Of a stretch of DNA of 8,030 nucleotides, positions 1 to 7,546 are shown piece after piece. Under the pieces are notes generated by a model. It saw only the letters and a program-made list of their open reading frames with translations, was not told where the DNA came from and made no database searches. A program made the translations under genes and the position numbers. The first letter of the stretch is position 1. Every line of letters begins with the position of its first letter. Location of the stretch: contig MGSU01000195.1 in the NCBI GenBank assembly GCA_001799195.1, positions 1 through 8,030 on the forward strand, given 5' to 3'. Source of the DNA: Deltaproteobacteria bacterium RIFOXYA12_FULL_61_11. GTDB lineage: Bacteria > Bdellovibrionota_F > JAHFAK01 > YA12-FULL-61-11.

Positions 1-455
1 TCCACGTCTCTAAGGAACTGTCTGATCGCACTGAATTTCATCGGCCCACGCCAGATCACCGCCTCGTCGCGGCTCTGCAGCAAGAAGCCTATCGACATCA
101 CCTTCAACAGGCCTGGCTCGAAGCCCACGGCCACCGGGTCGATGCTGCGTTCGTTCCCGGTGATGGTGGCACCGTGCAAACCGAGGAGCTTTGGCACGCT
201 CGGACCATGGAGATCCACGTCGAGCAGTCCGACCCGCTTTCCGGCCAGGGCTAAAGCCGTGGCGAGATTCACCGCCACCGTGCTTTTGCCCACCCCACCC
301 TTGCCCGACAAGACCATGATCTTATGGTGGATCTTGCACATCCGGGCAGCAAGGGCCTGACGTTCGCGATAGGCTTCCTCTCCCTCATCGGGACGACGTT
401 CAGCGCTCGAACAGGTTGAGTCGTGACACGTGGTGCAATTGCTCTCGTGACTCAT
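1..455 (-). CDS. Mrp/NBP35-family Fe-S carrier ATPase, N-terminal part (C-terminus outside window)
   Basis: This is the first 151 codons of a P-loop ATPase of the Mrp/NBP35 (ApbC) family, cytosolic proteins that bind and transfer [4Fe-4S] clusters. Seen: a deviant Walker A, SGKGGVGKST, at residues 50-59 with the signature lysine K51; the LLDVDLHGPSVPKLLG segment at about 77-92, typical of the family (switch I region); and IWRGPMK at about 134-140, also characteristic. The N-terminus carries C7, C10 and C15, resembling the short Cys-rich leader seen on NBP35-like members. The ATG at 455 is chosen because AAGGAG (467-462) sits 6 bp upstream. That SD overlaps the stop codon of the preceding fusion ATPase gene, and the two genes are separated by 11 bp, so this is the last visible gene of the operon. 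The conserved CxxC and any C-terminal extra domain lie beyond position 1 and cannot be assessed. In orp-type clusters the Mrp protein may carry a C-terminal ORP domain; that is unknown here. Confidence 0.93.
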   Translation of the reverse strand, partial: MSHESNCTTCHDSTCSSAERRPDEGEEAYRERQALAARMCKIHHKIMVLSGKGGVGKSTVAVNLATALALAGKRVGLLDVDLHGPSVPKLLGLHGATITGNERSIDPVAVGFEPGLLKVMSIGFLLQSRDEAVIWRGPMKFSAIRQFLRDV

Positions 456-466
456 GAGGTACTCCT

Positions 467-2296
467 TCAAATTCCATAGGTCAGCACAGCATTCCAGAGT
501 TCCCGGGTATCCTGGGCAGCAGCGCAGTCCTTCCACTCCACTACCGCCCGTCCGGCGACCTGGGCTCGGGTCATCTCTTCATCGTAGCGGATGCGTCCAA
601 GTACTGGGAAACCGAAACCGGCCATGGCGTTCTCGATCTCGGTACTGACCTCTGCATTGAGATCAGCCTTGTTGATACAGACCGCGGCGCGCACCTGGCT
701 CTGCCTTGCCAACTCGGCAACTCGCAACAGGTCGTGCAACCCCGAGAGCGTTGGTTCGGTGACCAGCAGGACCAGGGCTGCTCCCGCGATGGACGCCAAC
801 ACCGGACAACCGATGCCGGGAGAACCATCACAGAGGAGGAGTTCCCGCCCTTCCTCCAGAGCCAGAGCCCTTGCTTCCTTGCGCACCATGGATACCAGCT
901 TGCCGCTGTTTTCCTGGGCCACGCCGAGGCGCGCATGAACCAGGGGCCCATGTCTCGTGTCCGAAATGAACCATTCGCCGTTGACGGTGGGTACGAGTTC
1001 GATCGCCTTGACCGGGCAGACCGCGAGACAAACACCACAGCCCTCGCAACCGATCTTCACCACTCGATAGGTCGGGAATGCCCCGGTCGTATCGACCACG
1101 ATGGCATCGAAGCGGCAATACTCTGCGCACGAACCACAGCCAAGACAGGTCTCCTCGTCGATGACCGCGGTCTTCCCCCCCGAGAAAGGCCAACGATGGC
1201 GAACCGTCGGATCCAGCAGCAAATGGAGATCCGCTGCATCGACATCACAATCCGCCATAACAGCCCGGGCAGCCAACGCCGCGAAGGAGGCCACGAGGCT
1301 GGTCTTGCCCGTGCCCCCCTTGCCGCTCAGCACGACGAGTTCGCGTACCGACGGCAGGCGCGAAGCTTCTACGCGACTAGAGGGCAGCACAGCCAACTCG
1401 GTTTCGTCGGAAACCCCCGATTGTTCCCGGACGGATAAGCTCGGTCGGGGAGCGACCGTCAGCCCGGCTAGAACTCGACGCAACTCGAGCAAGCGTTGGT
1501 CCAAGCCCGGCACGACCTCCCGGGCAAGTTGTCCCCGGGAATACGCGCGGGCGATGAGGGGATCATTGGGCAGTTCGAGGAGTACGGGGATGCCTTCTTC
1601 TTCACAGAAATCGTAGACGGCATGATCCCCAAGGCCGGCACGATTGACGAGTACCCCCAGCGGTTTTCCCAACTCGCGCACCATGGCCACGGCCAGGCGC
1701 AGATCGTTCAAACCGAACGGCGTGGGTTCGGTGACCAGGAGGACCACCTCTGACTGCTCGACCGCGGCTATCACCGGGCACGAGGTCCCGGGTGGTGCAT
1801 CGAGGATCAGGGTCCGATCCTTGGGGGCGGCCGCGAGGACCCCACGGATGACCGGCGGAGACAAGGCCTCTCCTATGGTCAAACGCCCCTGGAGAAAGGT
1901 GATCCTCCCCGCTTGTCCCTGCTCGATCACCCCGATGGGCCGAGGCACCTCGCGGATGGCCCGTTCGGGACAGACCAAGGTGCAACCGCCACAGCCATGA
2001 CAAAGCTTGGGAAACGTCAGGATATGCCCAGGCAAGGCCAAGATGGCCGAGAAACTACAAGCCTGCCCGCACGCCCCACAATAGGTGCAAGCCGCGGCAT
2101 CGACCTCGGGAACCGGAATGGTAACGACTTGACATAGATCGAGTTCCGGTCTCAGGAAGAGATGCCCATTGGGCTCCTCGACATCGCAATCGATATAGGC
2201 AACCGCCTCTCCTGAGGCCGCCAGGGCCGCAGCAAGGTTCGTTGCTACGGTGGTCTTGCCCGTGCCGCCCTTGCCGCTGGCTATAGCGATACGCAT
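467..2296 (-). CDS. Fused tandem MinD/ParA-type ATPase with two ferredoxin inserts (four predicted [4Fe-4S] clusters)
   Basis: A single 609-residue frame contains two complete copies of the 'P-loop ATPase with inserted (4Fe-4S) ferredoxin domain' family (COG1149-like), which is normally encoded by two adjacent genes of about 280-300 codons. Half 1: deviant Walker A SGKGGTGKTT at 7-16; ferredoxin cysteines C70/C73/C76/C80 and C99/C102/C105/C109 (each Cx2Cx2Cx3C); LDAPPGTSCPV at about 165-175. Half 2: Walker A SGKGGTGKTS at 324-333; cysteines C384/C387/C390/C394 and C417/C420/C423/C427; CDGSPGIGCPV at about 489-499. A polar Ser/Arg/Glu-rich linker (about 280-317) joins them. The start ATG lies 2 bp after the upstream NifX-like stop, with GGAGG at 2307-2303 inside that gene's end, so translational coupling is likely. 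Family role (known): ATP-dependent, redox-active partners in metal-cluster assembly. The Mo/Cu or Fe-S client here is inferred from the neighbours. All motifs are intact, with no sign of a frameshift or decay. Confidence 0.95.
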   Translation of the reverse strand: MRIAIASGKGGTGKTTVATNLAAALAASGEAVAYIDCDVEEPNGHLFLRPELDLCQVVTIPVPEVDAAACTYCGACGQACSFSAILALPGHILTFPKLCHGCGGCTLVCPERAIREVPRPIGVIEQGQAGRITFLQGRLTIGEALSPPVIRGVLAAAPKDRTLILDAPPGTSCPVIAAVEQSEVVLLVTEPTPFGLNDLRLAVAMVRELGKPLGVLVNRAGLGDHAVYDFCEEEGIPVLLELPNDPLIARAYSRGQLAREVVPGLDQRLLELRRVLAGLTVAPRPSLSVREQSGVSDETELAVLPSSRVEASRLPSVRELVVLSGKGGTGKTSLVASFAALAARAVMADCDVDAADLHLLLDPTVRHRWPFSGGKTAVIDEETCLGCGSCAEYCRFDAIVVDTTGAFPTYRVVKIGCEGCGVCLAVCPVKAIELVPTVNGEWFISDTRHGPLVHARLGVAQENSGKLVSMVRKEARALALEEGRELLLCDGSPGIGCPVLASIAGAALVLLVTEPTLSGLHDLLRVAELARQSQVRAAVCINKADLNAEVSTEIENAMAGFGFPVLGRIRYDEEMTRAQVAGRAVVEWKDCAAAQDTRELWNAVLTYGI

Positions 2297-2298
2297 GG

Positions 2299-2673
2299 TC
2301 AGCCTCCGCTCCGCTGCCCCGCATGACTGACAACATTAGGCGAGCTCGACGGCCGAAGCTTTCCGTCGTTGTACTGTTGCACGACTTCGGCGACCGTGCC
2401 GCCGCAACCGACGATCACTTCGACTCCGGCGGCGCTGAGGGTCTGATGAGCATTGGGACCGCAATTGCCGGTCAGGACGACCTTCGCGCCATGGGTCACC
2501 ACCAACTTGGCAGCTTGAATACCTGCTCCTCCCCCGAGGGAGCTGTTGGTGTTATCCACGGCTTCGAAACTCAAATCGTGGCTGTCGATGAACAGGAAAT
2601 AGGCACATCTGCCAAAGCGAGGATCTACTGGACTGTCCAGCTTCGGTCCCACGGACGATACTGCGAGTTTCAT
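2299..2673 (-). CDS. NifX/NifB-type iron-molybdenum cofactor-binding domain protein (ORP-like), 124 aa
   Basis: A small cytosolic protein of the dinitrogenase Fe-Mo cofactor biosynthesis fold (NifX / NifB C-terminal / MTH1175-like), single domain. Diagnostic stretches seen: the N-terminal MKLAVSSVGPKLDSPVDPRFGR, split here as MKLAVSSVGP and the DPRFGRCAYF motif (about 17-26); the glycine-rich GGGAGIQAAKLVVTHGAK (about 47-64); and TGNCGPNAHQTLSAAGVEV (about 68-86) with the GCGGTV loop at about 89-94. Cysteines are C23, C71 and C90. An open frame continues upstream to 2961, but the ATG at 2673 is chosen because AAGGAGG (2686-2680) lies 6 bp before it and homology begins there. The gene lies 40 bp after the first NifX-like gene and 2 bp before the fusion ATPase. 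This is the best candidate in the window for an orange-protein-like metal-cluster carrier. That role is inference from fold and context; no nif structural genes are visible. Confidence 0.9.
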   Translation of the reverse strand: MKLAVSSVGPKLDSPVDPRFGRCAYFLFIDSHDLSFEAVDNTNSSLGGGAGIQAAKLVVTHGAKVVLTGNCGPNAHQTLSAAGVEVIVGCGGTVAEVVQQYNDGKLRPSSSPNVVSHAGQRSGG

Positions 2674-2713
2674 GGTCACCCTCCTTATGGGTTCGTTCAG
2701 GTAACTATCTTCT

Positions 2714-3148
2714 TCACGATGTTGACTTACTCTTCGCAGGTGTGCCCCCCACCGCGCGCCCCATGCGAAACCGAGCCCCTCGACCCGAATTCCTCCTGCA
2801 ACCACACTGTCGGCGCCAACACCCGGGCATCGAGAATGCTGGGGCTGGCAACTGCTCGTGGAGCAGGGCGTGCAATACCTGTTCGAGCTCCCCGGCCACG
2901 AACGCGATGACCTGCACCTCTTTGTTCCGCAACTCCTGGAGGAGAGGTTCAGAAATCGCACCGCACACCAGGGTTGTAATGCCGAGTTCGATCAACCGCT
3001 CAATGGTCCGCTGGGGATTGGAGCCTTCGAAGGAGAGAAGGCTCCTCCCGCGCTCGACCTGTTCCTCGAGTTCGAGCACCAGCACCTCTCGGCACACATC
3101 GAAGACCGGGGAGATCCGGCCGTCCCAGACCGTCAGCGCGACTTTCAT
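2714..3148 (-). CDS. NifX/NifB-type domain protein with Cys/Arg-rich C-terminal tail, 144 aa
   Basis: First gene of the putative orp-like operon. Residues 1-100 match the NifX/NifB-associated domain: MKVALTVWDGRISPVFDVC at the start (family pattern 'I.....GRISPVFD'), an acidic amphipathic segment, then a TIERLIELGITTLVCGAIS core (about 48-66) and a further strand, VQVIAFVAGE. The tail from about 106 is different: MPGC at 107-110 followed by C115 and C117 and many arginines, ending in a polar stretch. Many relatives end in an MPGC plus Arg/Gly tail, so this looks native and not frameshifted. The ATG at 3148 has AAGGAGG at 3165-3159, spaced 10 bp. The gene is preceded by a 196-bp intergenic region downstream of the sigma-54 activator. 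A likely role is as an accessory metal-cluster-binding partner of the ATPases downstream; the specific ligand is unknown. Confidence 0.88.
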   Translation of the reverse strand: MKVALTVWDGRISPVFDVCREVLVLELEEQVERGRSLLSFEGSNPQRTIERLIELGITTLVCGAISEPLLQELRNKEVQVIAFVAGELEQVLHALLHEQLPAPAFSMPGCWRRQCGCRRNSGRGARFRMGRAVGGTPAKSKSTS

Positions 3149-3177
3149 GCGGAAGGCACCTCCTTGCGCAGCGCTTC

Positions 3178-3193
3178 AGCAGGATCCAGGCCG
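3178..3193 (-). promoter_or_regulatory. Weak candidate sigma-54 (-24/-12) promoter
   Basis: The minus strand reads CGGCCTGGATCCTGCT, compared with the consensus TGGCACG-N4-TTGCT. The invariant GG and GC are present at the correct spacing, and 8 of 12 defined bases match. Predicted initiation near 3167 would leave a leader of only about 19 nt, though one that still includes the SD. It was the best GG-N10-GC match found by hand in this gap, but such matches are common in GC-rich DNA. Confidence 0.2.
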
Positions 3194-3297
3194 CCCGAGA
3201 AGGACGCCTGCTTGCATGTGTATCTCTATGTTTTTGTTTGTTACTGTGCGTTTTCCAGCCCCACGGGCGAGCAGTCTACAGTCGCGTTGTCGCGCCT

Positions 3298-3314
3298 CTA
3301 CTGTTCAATAGTAG
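3298..3314. promoter_or_regulatory. 17-bp near-perfect dyad, candidate activator (UAS) binding site
   Basis: The plus strand reads CTACTGTTCAATAGTAG. The arms CTACT/AGTAG and TT/AA are symmetric about the central C, with one asymmetric pair. It lies about 155 bp upstream of the first NifX-like ATG and just after the activator gene, in the position and size range usual for enhancer sites of NtrC-type activators. It is not followed by a T-run on the minus strand, which argues against an intrinsic terminator. With flanking GCG/CGC it could also form an imperfect RNA hairpin at the activator's 3' end, so a role in RNA processing is the alternative. Confidence 0.4.
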
Positions 3315-3344
3315 CGCAGCAATGCAACTCTATGCCGTTCCAGC

Positions 3345-4748
<1,404 letters not shown>

Positions 4749-4755
4749 TCCACGG

Positions 4756-4760
4756 CTCCC
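4756..4760 (-). promoter_or_regulatory. Shine-Dalgarno deciding the start of the sigma-54 activator
   Basis: GGGAG on the minus strand lies 7 bp upstream of ATG 4748. The alternative GTG at 4775 has only CTTGG immediately upstream, so the 467-residue form is preferred over the 476-residue one. Confidence 0.6.
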
Positions 4761-4838
4761 ACGGCAAGAGTACACCCAAGGTTCGAGGGTCAGAGACTCC
4801 GAGCATCCGTGCTGATCCTGCCGACGCCTACGTCCTGA

Positions 4839-4866
4839 ATTATGGACATAGGTGCATTTCTGTCAA
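4839..4866 (-). promoter_or_regulatory. Sigma-70-type promoter for the sigma-54 activator gene
   Basis: The minus strand carries a perfect -35 TTGACA (4866-4861), a 16-bp spacer and a -10 CATAAT (4844-4839), 11 of 12 consensus bases. Transcription would start near 4832, giving a leader of about 84 nt before ATG 4748. An imperfect dyad, GTCC-N8-GGAC with AATT at its centre (4832-4847), is centred on the -10 box and could be an operator. It lies in the 186-bp gap after the hydrolase gene, which implies the activator is transcribed independently of the genes to its right. Confidence 0.7.
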
Positions 4867-4872
4867 GGAACC

Positions 4873-4890
4873 GCACGCCGGGCACCGTGC
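4873..4890 (-). terminator. Weak possible hairpin downstream of the hydrolase gene
   Basis: GCACG and CGTGC (5-bp arms, 8-nt loop) lie about 45-60 bp past the hydrolase stop on the minus strand. No U-rich tract follows, so a true intrinsic terminator is doubtful. No better candidate was seen in this gap. Confidence 0.15.
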
Positions 4891-4934
4891 ACGAAGCGTG
4901 AACCGACTTCGAGGGAAGGGGACGGGAGTGCTGA

Positions 4935-6185
4935 TCAGAAGGGATAGCTGACGATCGAATCCAGAGGATCGACACCATGTTCCTGCACTACCACGGGGCT
5001 TTCCGGTTCAGACTGGCATTCTTGGCCTGCGACGATCGGCCGGAGGTGGGCCAGGTCGGCTCCGCCGAGGAAACGGTCGAGCAACTCGACCGCGCAGCGA
5101 TGTTTCTCGCGCAAGAGCGCATGACCGGAGTGGGCATTCTCCCACAAGAGAACCTCGGGAAGGAGCCTAGCCATACGGCGCATGGCCTGCACCGGGGTGA
5201 CGGGGTCGTACTTGCCGGCCCACACCATGGTCGGTGCTCGAACCTGTGAGAGGGTGCTCGAGAAATCCATCGGCTTCCGGAACCCCTTGAAAGGTCCGCA
5301 CTCACGCTGGAAAAAGGTCAAATAGAACTGGTGTTCGGCAACCTGGCCGGGATGATCATAGATCTCTTCGCAGAGAATGCGCCGAGGCATGTCGACCGCC
5401 GGAATGACAGGTATGCGGTAGGGTGCCAGGATGGTCAAGAACTGCTGTTCTCCCTCTGCCCCGGCTAAACGAGCGAGTAATTCGGGGATCTGCAGAGTGC
5501 GGCCATGGAAACCATAGGTCATGGGGAAAAGGGCCTCCAGGACTGCTGCAGCATGGCGCGGATAGAGCTGTCTGATGCGATCGAAGTGTTCTTTTGCGAC
5601 GCTATTCTCATCCACGTACAAGCGGAGGTACTGCTTTCGAGCGACCGCGACATCGGTGCTGGAAAGCATGGCAGAGTCCAAGACGAGACCGGCGAGATGC
5701 CGGTGATACTTCACAGCATAGGCCTGACCAAGGAAGGTTCCATAGGAGACTCCATAGAGGAACCATTTCCCCGACGGGCCGAGCAGGTCTCGACGGATCG
5801 CGTCGAGGTCGTCGGCCGCACGATCCATCGAAAACTCCTGAGGCACATGCCCGGCAAGACGCGGGGTCAGTTCGGTGGTGCAACCGAGGCCGCGGTGATC
5901 GAAACTGAGGACGTTGGCGCGATGGACGAAGTCCTCGTTGGCCACGGCATCGAGGATGCTGTGATCTCCACCCGGTCCGCCGTTGACCAAGACAAGTGTG
6001 GGCTTCGCGCTGTCAAAGGGTTGGAGCAGCTTATAATAGACCCGGAACCAGCGGTCCATGCTCGGTGGGTCTTGTTGGTCGTAAGGGGCCACCACATACC
6101 GGTTGAGATCATCGGGAGGGGGGCACACGGCCGCTCCTGCCAAGATCGGATTCACCAGACACACGAGGAGGAGCAGAGTGCGCAT
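4935..6185 (-). CDS. Secreted alpha/beta hydrolase, S33 prolyl/tripeptidyl aminopeptidase type
   Basis: A 416-residue exported serine hydrolase. An N-terminal signal peptide (residues 1 to about 19, MRTLLLL then a hydrophobic core ending LAGAA) precedes the mature protein; there is no lipobox. Catalytic motifs in order: oxyanion-hole NGGPG at 68-72 (the HGGPG motif of prolyl iminopeptidases); SFDHRGLG at 94-101 (the DxRGxG motif); nucleophile elbow GVSYG with Ser147; acid GKYDPVTP with Asp327; and His355 (or His352) in NAHSGHALL. The length and the YDPVTP segment fit the TAP-like branch of family S33, which releases N-terminal residues, often proline, from peptides. ATG 6185 is preferred over the upstream in-frame ATG at 6239, because GAGG (6194-6191) precedes it by 5 bp and it starts directly with the signal peptide. 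Substrate preference is not predictable. A link with the neighbouring metal-cluster operon is not evident; it is separated by an independent promoter. Confidence 0.88.
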   Translation of the reverse strand: MRTLLLLVCLVNPILAGAAVCPPPDDLNRYVVAPYDQQDPPSMDRWFRVYYKLLQPFDSAKPTLVLVNGGPGGDHSILDAVANEDFVHRANVLSFDHRGLGCTTELTPRLAGHVPQEFSMDRAADDLDAIRRDLLGPSGKWFLYGVSYGTFLGQAYAVKYHRHLAGLVLDSAMLSSTDVAVARKQYLRLYVDENSVAKEHFDRIRQLYPRHAAAVLEALFPMTYGFHGRTLQIPELLARLAGAEGEQQFLTILAPYRIPVIPAVDMPRRILCEEIYDHPGQVAEHQFYLTFFQRECGPFKGFRKPMDFSSTLSQVRAPTMVWAGKYDPVTPVQAMRRMARLLPEVLLWENAHSGHALLREKHRCAVELLDRFLGGADLAHLRPIVAGQECQSEPESPVVVQEHGVDPLDSIVSYPF

Positions 6186-6370
6186 GCGGACCTCGGGTGG
6201 ATCACCTGAGCGAGTTCCTAGCACATCCCTCGAGGACATGCAATCAGCATTGCCCTAGTGGTTGAGAACCCTCAGATAATGAACTGAAATATTCAGAACT
6301 CGCGCGGTAGGAGGTGAGCAGGGGACATCGGACGAACCGTGAAGCTCAGTACTGGATAGATCGCGGAAAA
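6186..6370. other. Intergenic gap between lipoprotein and hydrolase genes
   Basis: This 185-bp non-coding stretch should contain the hydrolase promoter. It has a locally AT-rich part (about 6275-6298) with a short palindrome, CTGAA-ATA-TTCAG (6284-6296). No clear -35/-10 pair, terminator or RNA gene was recognised. The first 54 bp are an in-frame extension of the hydrolase frame, without an SD at its upstream ATG. Confidence 0.5.
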
Positions 6371-7546
6371 TCAGCGCACGAGGGCTGCGGTATACCCCAA
6401 GTATTCCGTATACCATTGGTCGTTGTCGCAGTAGATTGCCCTCTCGATGTTGACGATCAATTCGGCCACGGTGAGGTCGCTACCGGAAACCGTCTGGCAG
6501 GGCGATACCGCGTGGTTGAGGACACTCAGCCAAAGCACCAGGAGGTCCTGGATGAGCATATCCCGATCGCTGAGCCTTGAGGCGTCCCAGGACAAGAGGC
6601 AGCGCACCCGCTCGACCGTGTCGAGGATGACTTTCTCGGAGAAGATCTTCGAAAAATACTGGATGGTATCGATCGCCACGGCCATCTCCTCTTCGTCCTC
6701 GAGGCGCTGGAGCAAAGAGGCCGCACCTGGTAGACACAGGACCTCCCCTTCGGAGGCTTCCCGCACGGTAACCTTCGCGGTGGCAACCGTGGTGGAGAGG
6801 AATTCACCTCGCAACTCGGCGTCAAGGGCGATCACCTCCCCGTCGCAGAGCAAGGGGTTGACCCGCAGTTCGAGTTCGCGCTCCAGGAGGCCGTCATTGC
6901 AGATCAGCCGATCCTGCATCCAATAGATCTCGGTATCCATGTCGTCTTTGGCGAAATCCCGAACCTCATGGACCGCGGGATAGATATGGCCATCGATCGA
7001 CACGGTGGGGAGGTACACCTTCAACATGATCTCTCGGAAATTGTACCTCGTGGTATTCAAGGCCATGACGTGCTCGGTGAAGTCTTGTCCATTGAAGACC
7101 ACGGCCGGATCGACTTGATTGAAGATACAAAGTTCTTCGCCGCACACGGATTGGGCGGTCTCCAGGTTCTCGGTGCAGCACACTACCGGCTGCCAGGGAA
7201 CCGGTTCACCTTGAGGTTGGGGTTCGTTGGAAACCGGGGCATCTCCCTCTTGCTCATTCGGGTCCGGGGTATCGCTCGGCTCTTCATCTTCTTCACCATC
7301 CTCAGGCTGAGCATCGTCTGAGACCTCATCCTGGGTCGTGGACTCTTCCTCGCCCTGGCCCTCAGCATCTTCAGACGCTTCATGCTCCGCTGAGGCATCT
7401 GCCTCGTCCCCGATGAACAAGGGCTCTTCATCCTCGGCGAGTACCGAGGGGAGGGATTCTTGCTCGATCTTCGCAGTCGTCTTCTGAGCGCACCCGGTCA
7501 CGATCAATGCGAAGAACAGGATCAGGGACAGGGGCATGGTCTTCAT
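6371..7546 (-). CDS. Predicted lipoprotein with Asp/Glu-rich spacer and Cys-containing C-terminal domain, function unknown
   Basis: I do not recognise this 391-residue protein. Seen: a type II signal peptide with a hydrophobic core (about 5-16) and lipobox VTGC, lipidated cysteine C19; then a strongly acidic, Pro/Gln/Ser-containing low-complexity spacer (about 38-116) rich in Glu and Asp with very few basic residues; then a globular-looking domain from about 117 to 391. That domain has ten cysteines (C123, C124, C135, C140, C216, C234, C271, C316, C350, C373), an even number compatible with disulfides in an oxidising compartment, and several amphipathic segments. ATG 7546 is preceded by GAGAGG at 5-bp spacing. 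The protein would be tethered to a membrane, with the acidic stretch acting as a flexible spacer or cation-binding region (inference). It is probably transcribed alone from the AT-rich region upstream. No functional link to the neighbours is visible. Confidence 0.82.
   Translation of the reverse strand: MKTMPLSLILFFALIVTGCAQKTTAKIEQESLPSVLAEDEEPLFIGDEADASAEHEASEDAEGQGEEESTTQDEVSDDAQPEDGEEDEEPSDTPDPNEQEGDAPVSNEPQPQGEPVPWQPVVCCTENLETAQSVCGEELCIFNQVDPAVVFNGQDFTEHVMALNTTRYNFREIMLKVYLPTVSIDGHIYPAVHEVRDFAKDDMDTEIYWMQDRLICNDGLLERELELRVNPLLCDGEVIALDAELRGEFLSTTVATAKVTVREASEGEVLCLPGAASLLQRLEDEEEMAVAIDTIQYFSKIFSEKVILDTVERVRCLLSWDASRLSDRDMLIQDLLVLWLSVLNHAVSPCQTVSGSDLTVAELIVNIERAIYCDNDQWYTEYLGYTAALVR

Larger units (their letters stand above)
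3149..3344 (-). promoter_or_regulatory. Intergenic control region upstream of the orp-like operon
   Basis: These 196 bp lie between the stop of the sigma-54 activator and the first NifX-like gene, both on the minus strand. They hold a 17-bp near-palindrome (3298-3314), an AT-rich stretch (about 3223-3245, including an A-rich run on the minus strand) that could bend DNA, a weak GG-N10-GC sigma-54-like element (3178-3193), and the operon's first SD (3165-3159). No convincing sigma-70 promoter was found by eye on the minus strand. This layout of distal dyad, AT-rich bend and proximal GG/GC element is what an enhancer-dependent promoter would look like, but the core promoter match is poor. Confidence 0.55.

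Noticed and set aside
734-1438. Long plus-strand open frame (234 codons) opposite the fused ATPase
   Set aside because: It lies antisense to a gene with two intact P-loops and sixteen conserved cysteines. Its product is low-complexity and Arg/His-rich without domains, and it is best explained as a codon-bias shadow in GC-rich DNA.
2299-2961. Longer 220-codon form of the second NifX-like gene
   Set aside because: The extra N-terminal 96 residues overlap the first NifX-like gene in another frame and look like noise. The internal ATG at 2673 has a strong SD and starts exactly at the family's N-terminus.
467-3148. Nitrogen-fixation (nif) cluster
   Set aside because: NifX/NifB-fold proteins alone do not mean nitrogen fixation. 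No nifH, nifD, nifK or radical-SAM nifB core is present, and the ATPase/Mrp/activator context points to the orp-type system.
3321-3344. Sigma-54-like TGGAACG...TTGCAT on the minus strand just after the activator stop
   Set aside because: The GG-to-GC spacing is 4 bp too long (or 1 bp too short using the next GG), which sigma-54 does not tolerate.
4749-4775. GTG start nine codons upstream for the sigma-54 activator
   Set aside because: No SD precedes the GTG, whereas ATG 4748 has GGGAG at 7 bp.
5505-6209. Plus-strand open frame (234 codons) opposite the S33 hydrolase
   Set aside because: It is antisense to the region containing the NGGPG and GVSYG motifs, with no SD and no recognisable domain.
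6186-6239. Upstream ATG (6239) for the S33 hydrolase
   Set aside because: It has no SD and would bury the signal peptide behind 18 polar residues; ATG 6185 has an SD and begins the signal peptide.
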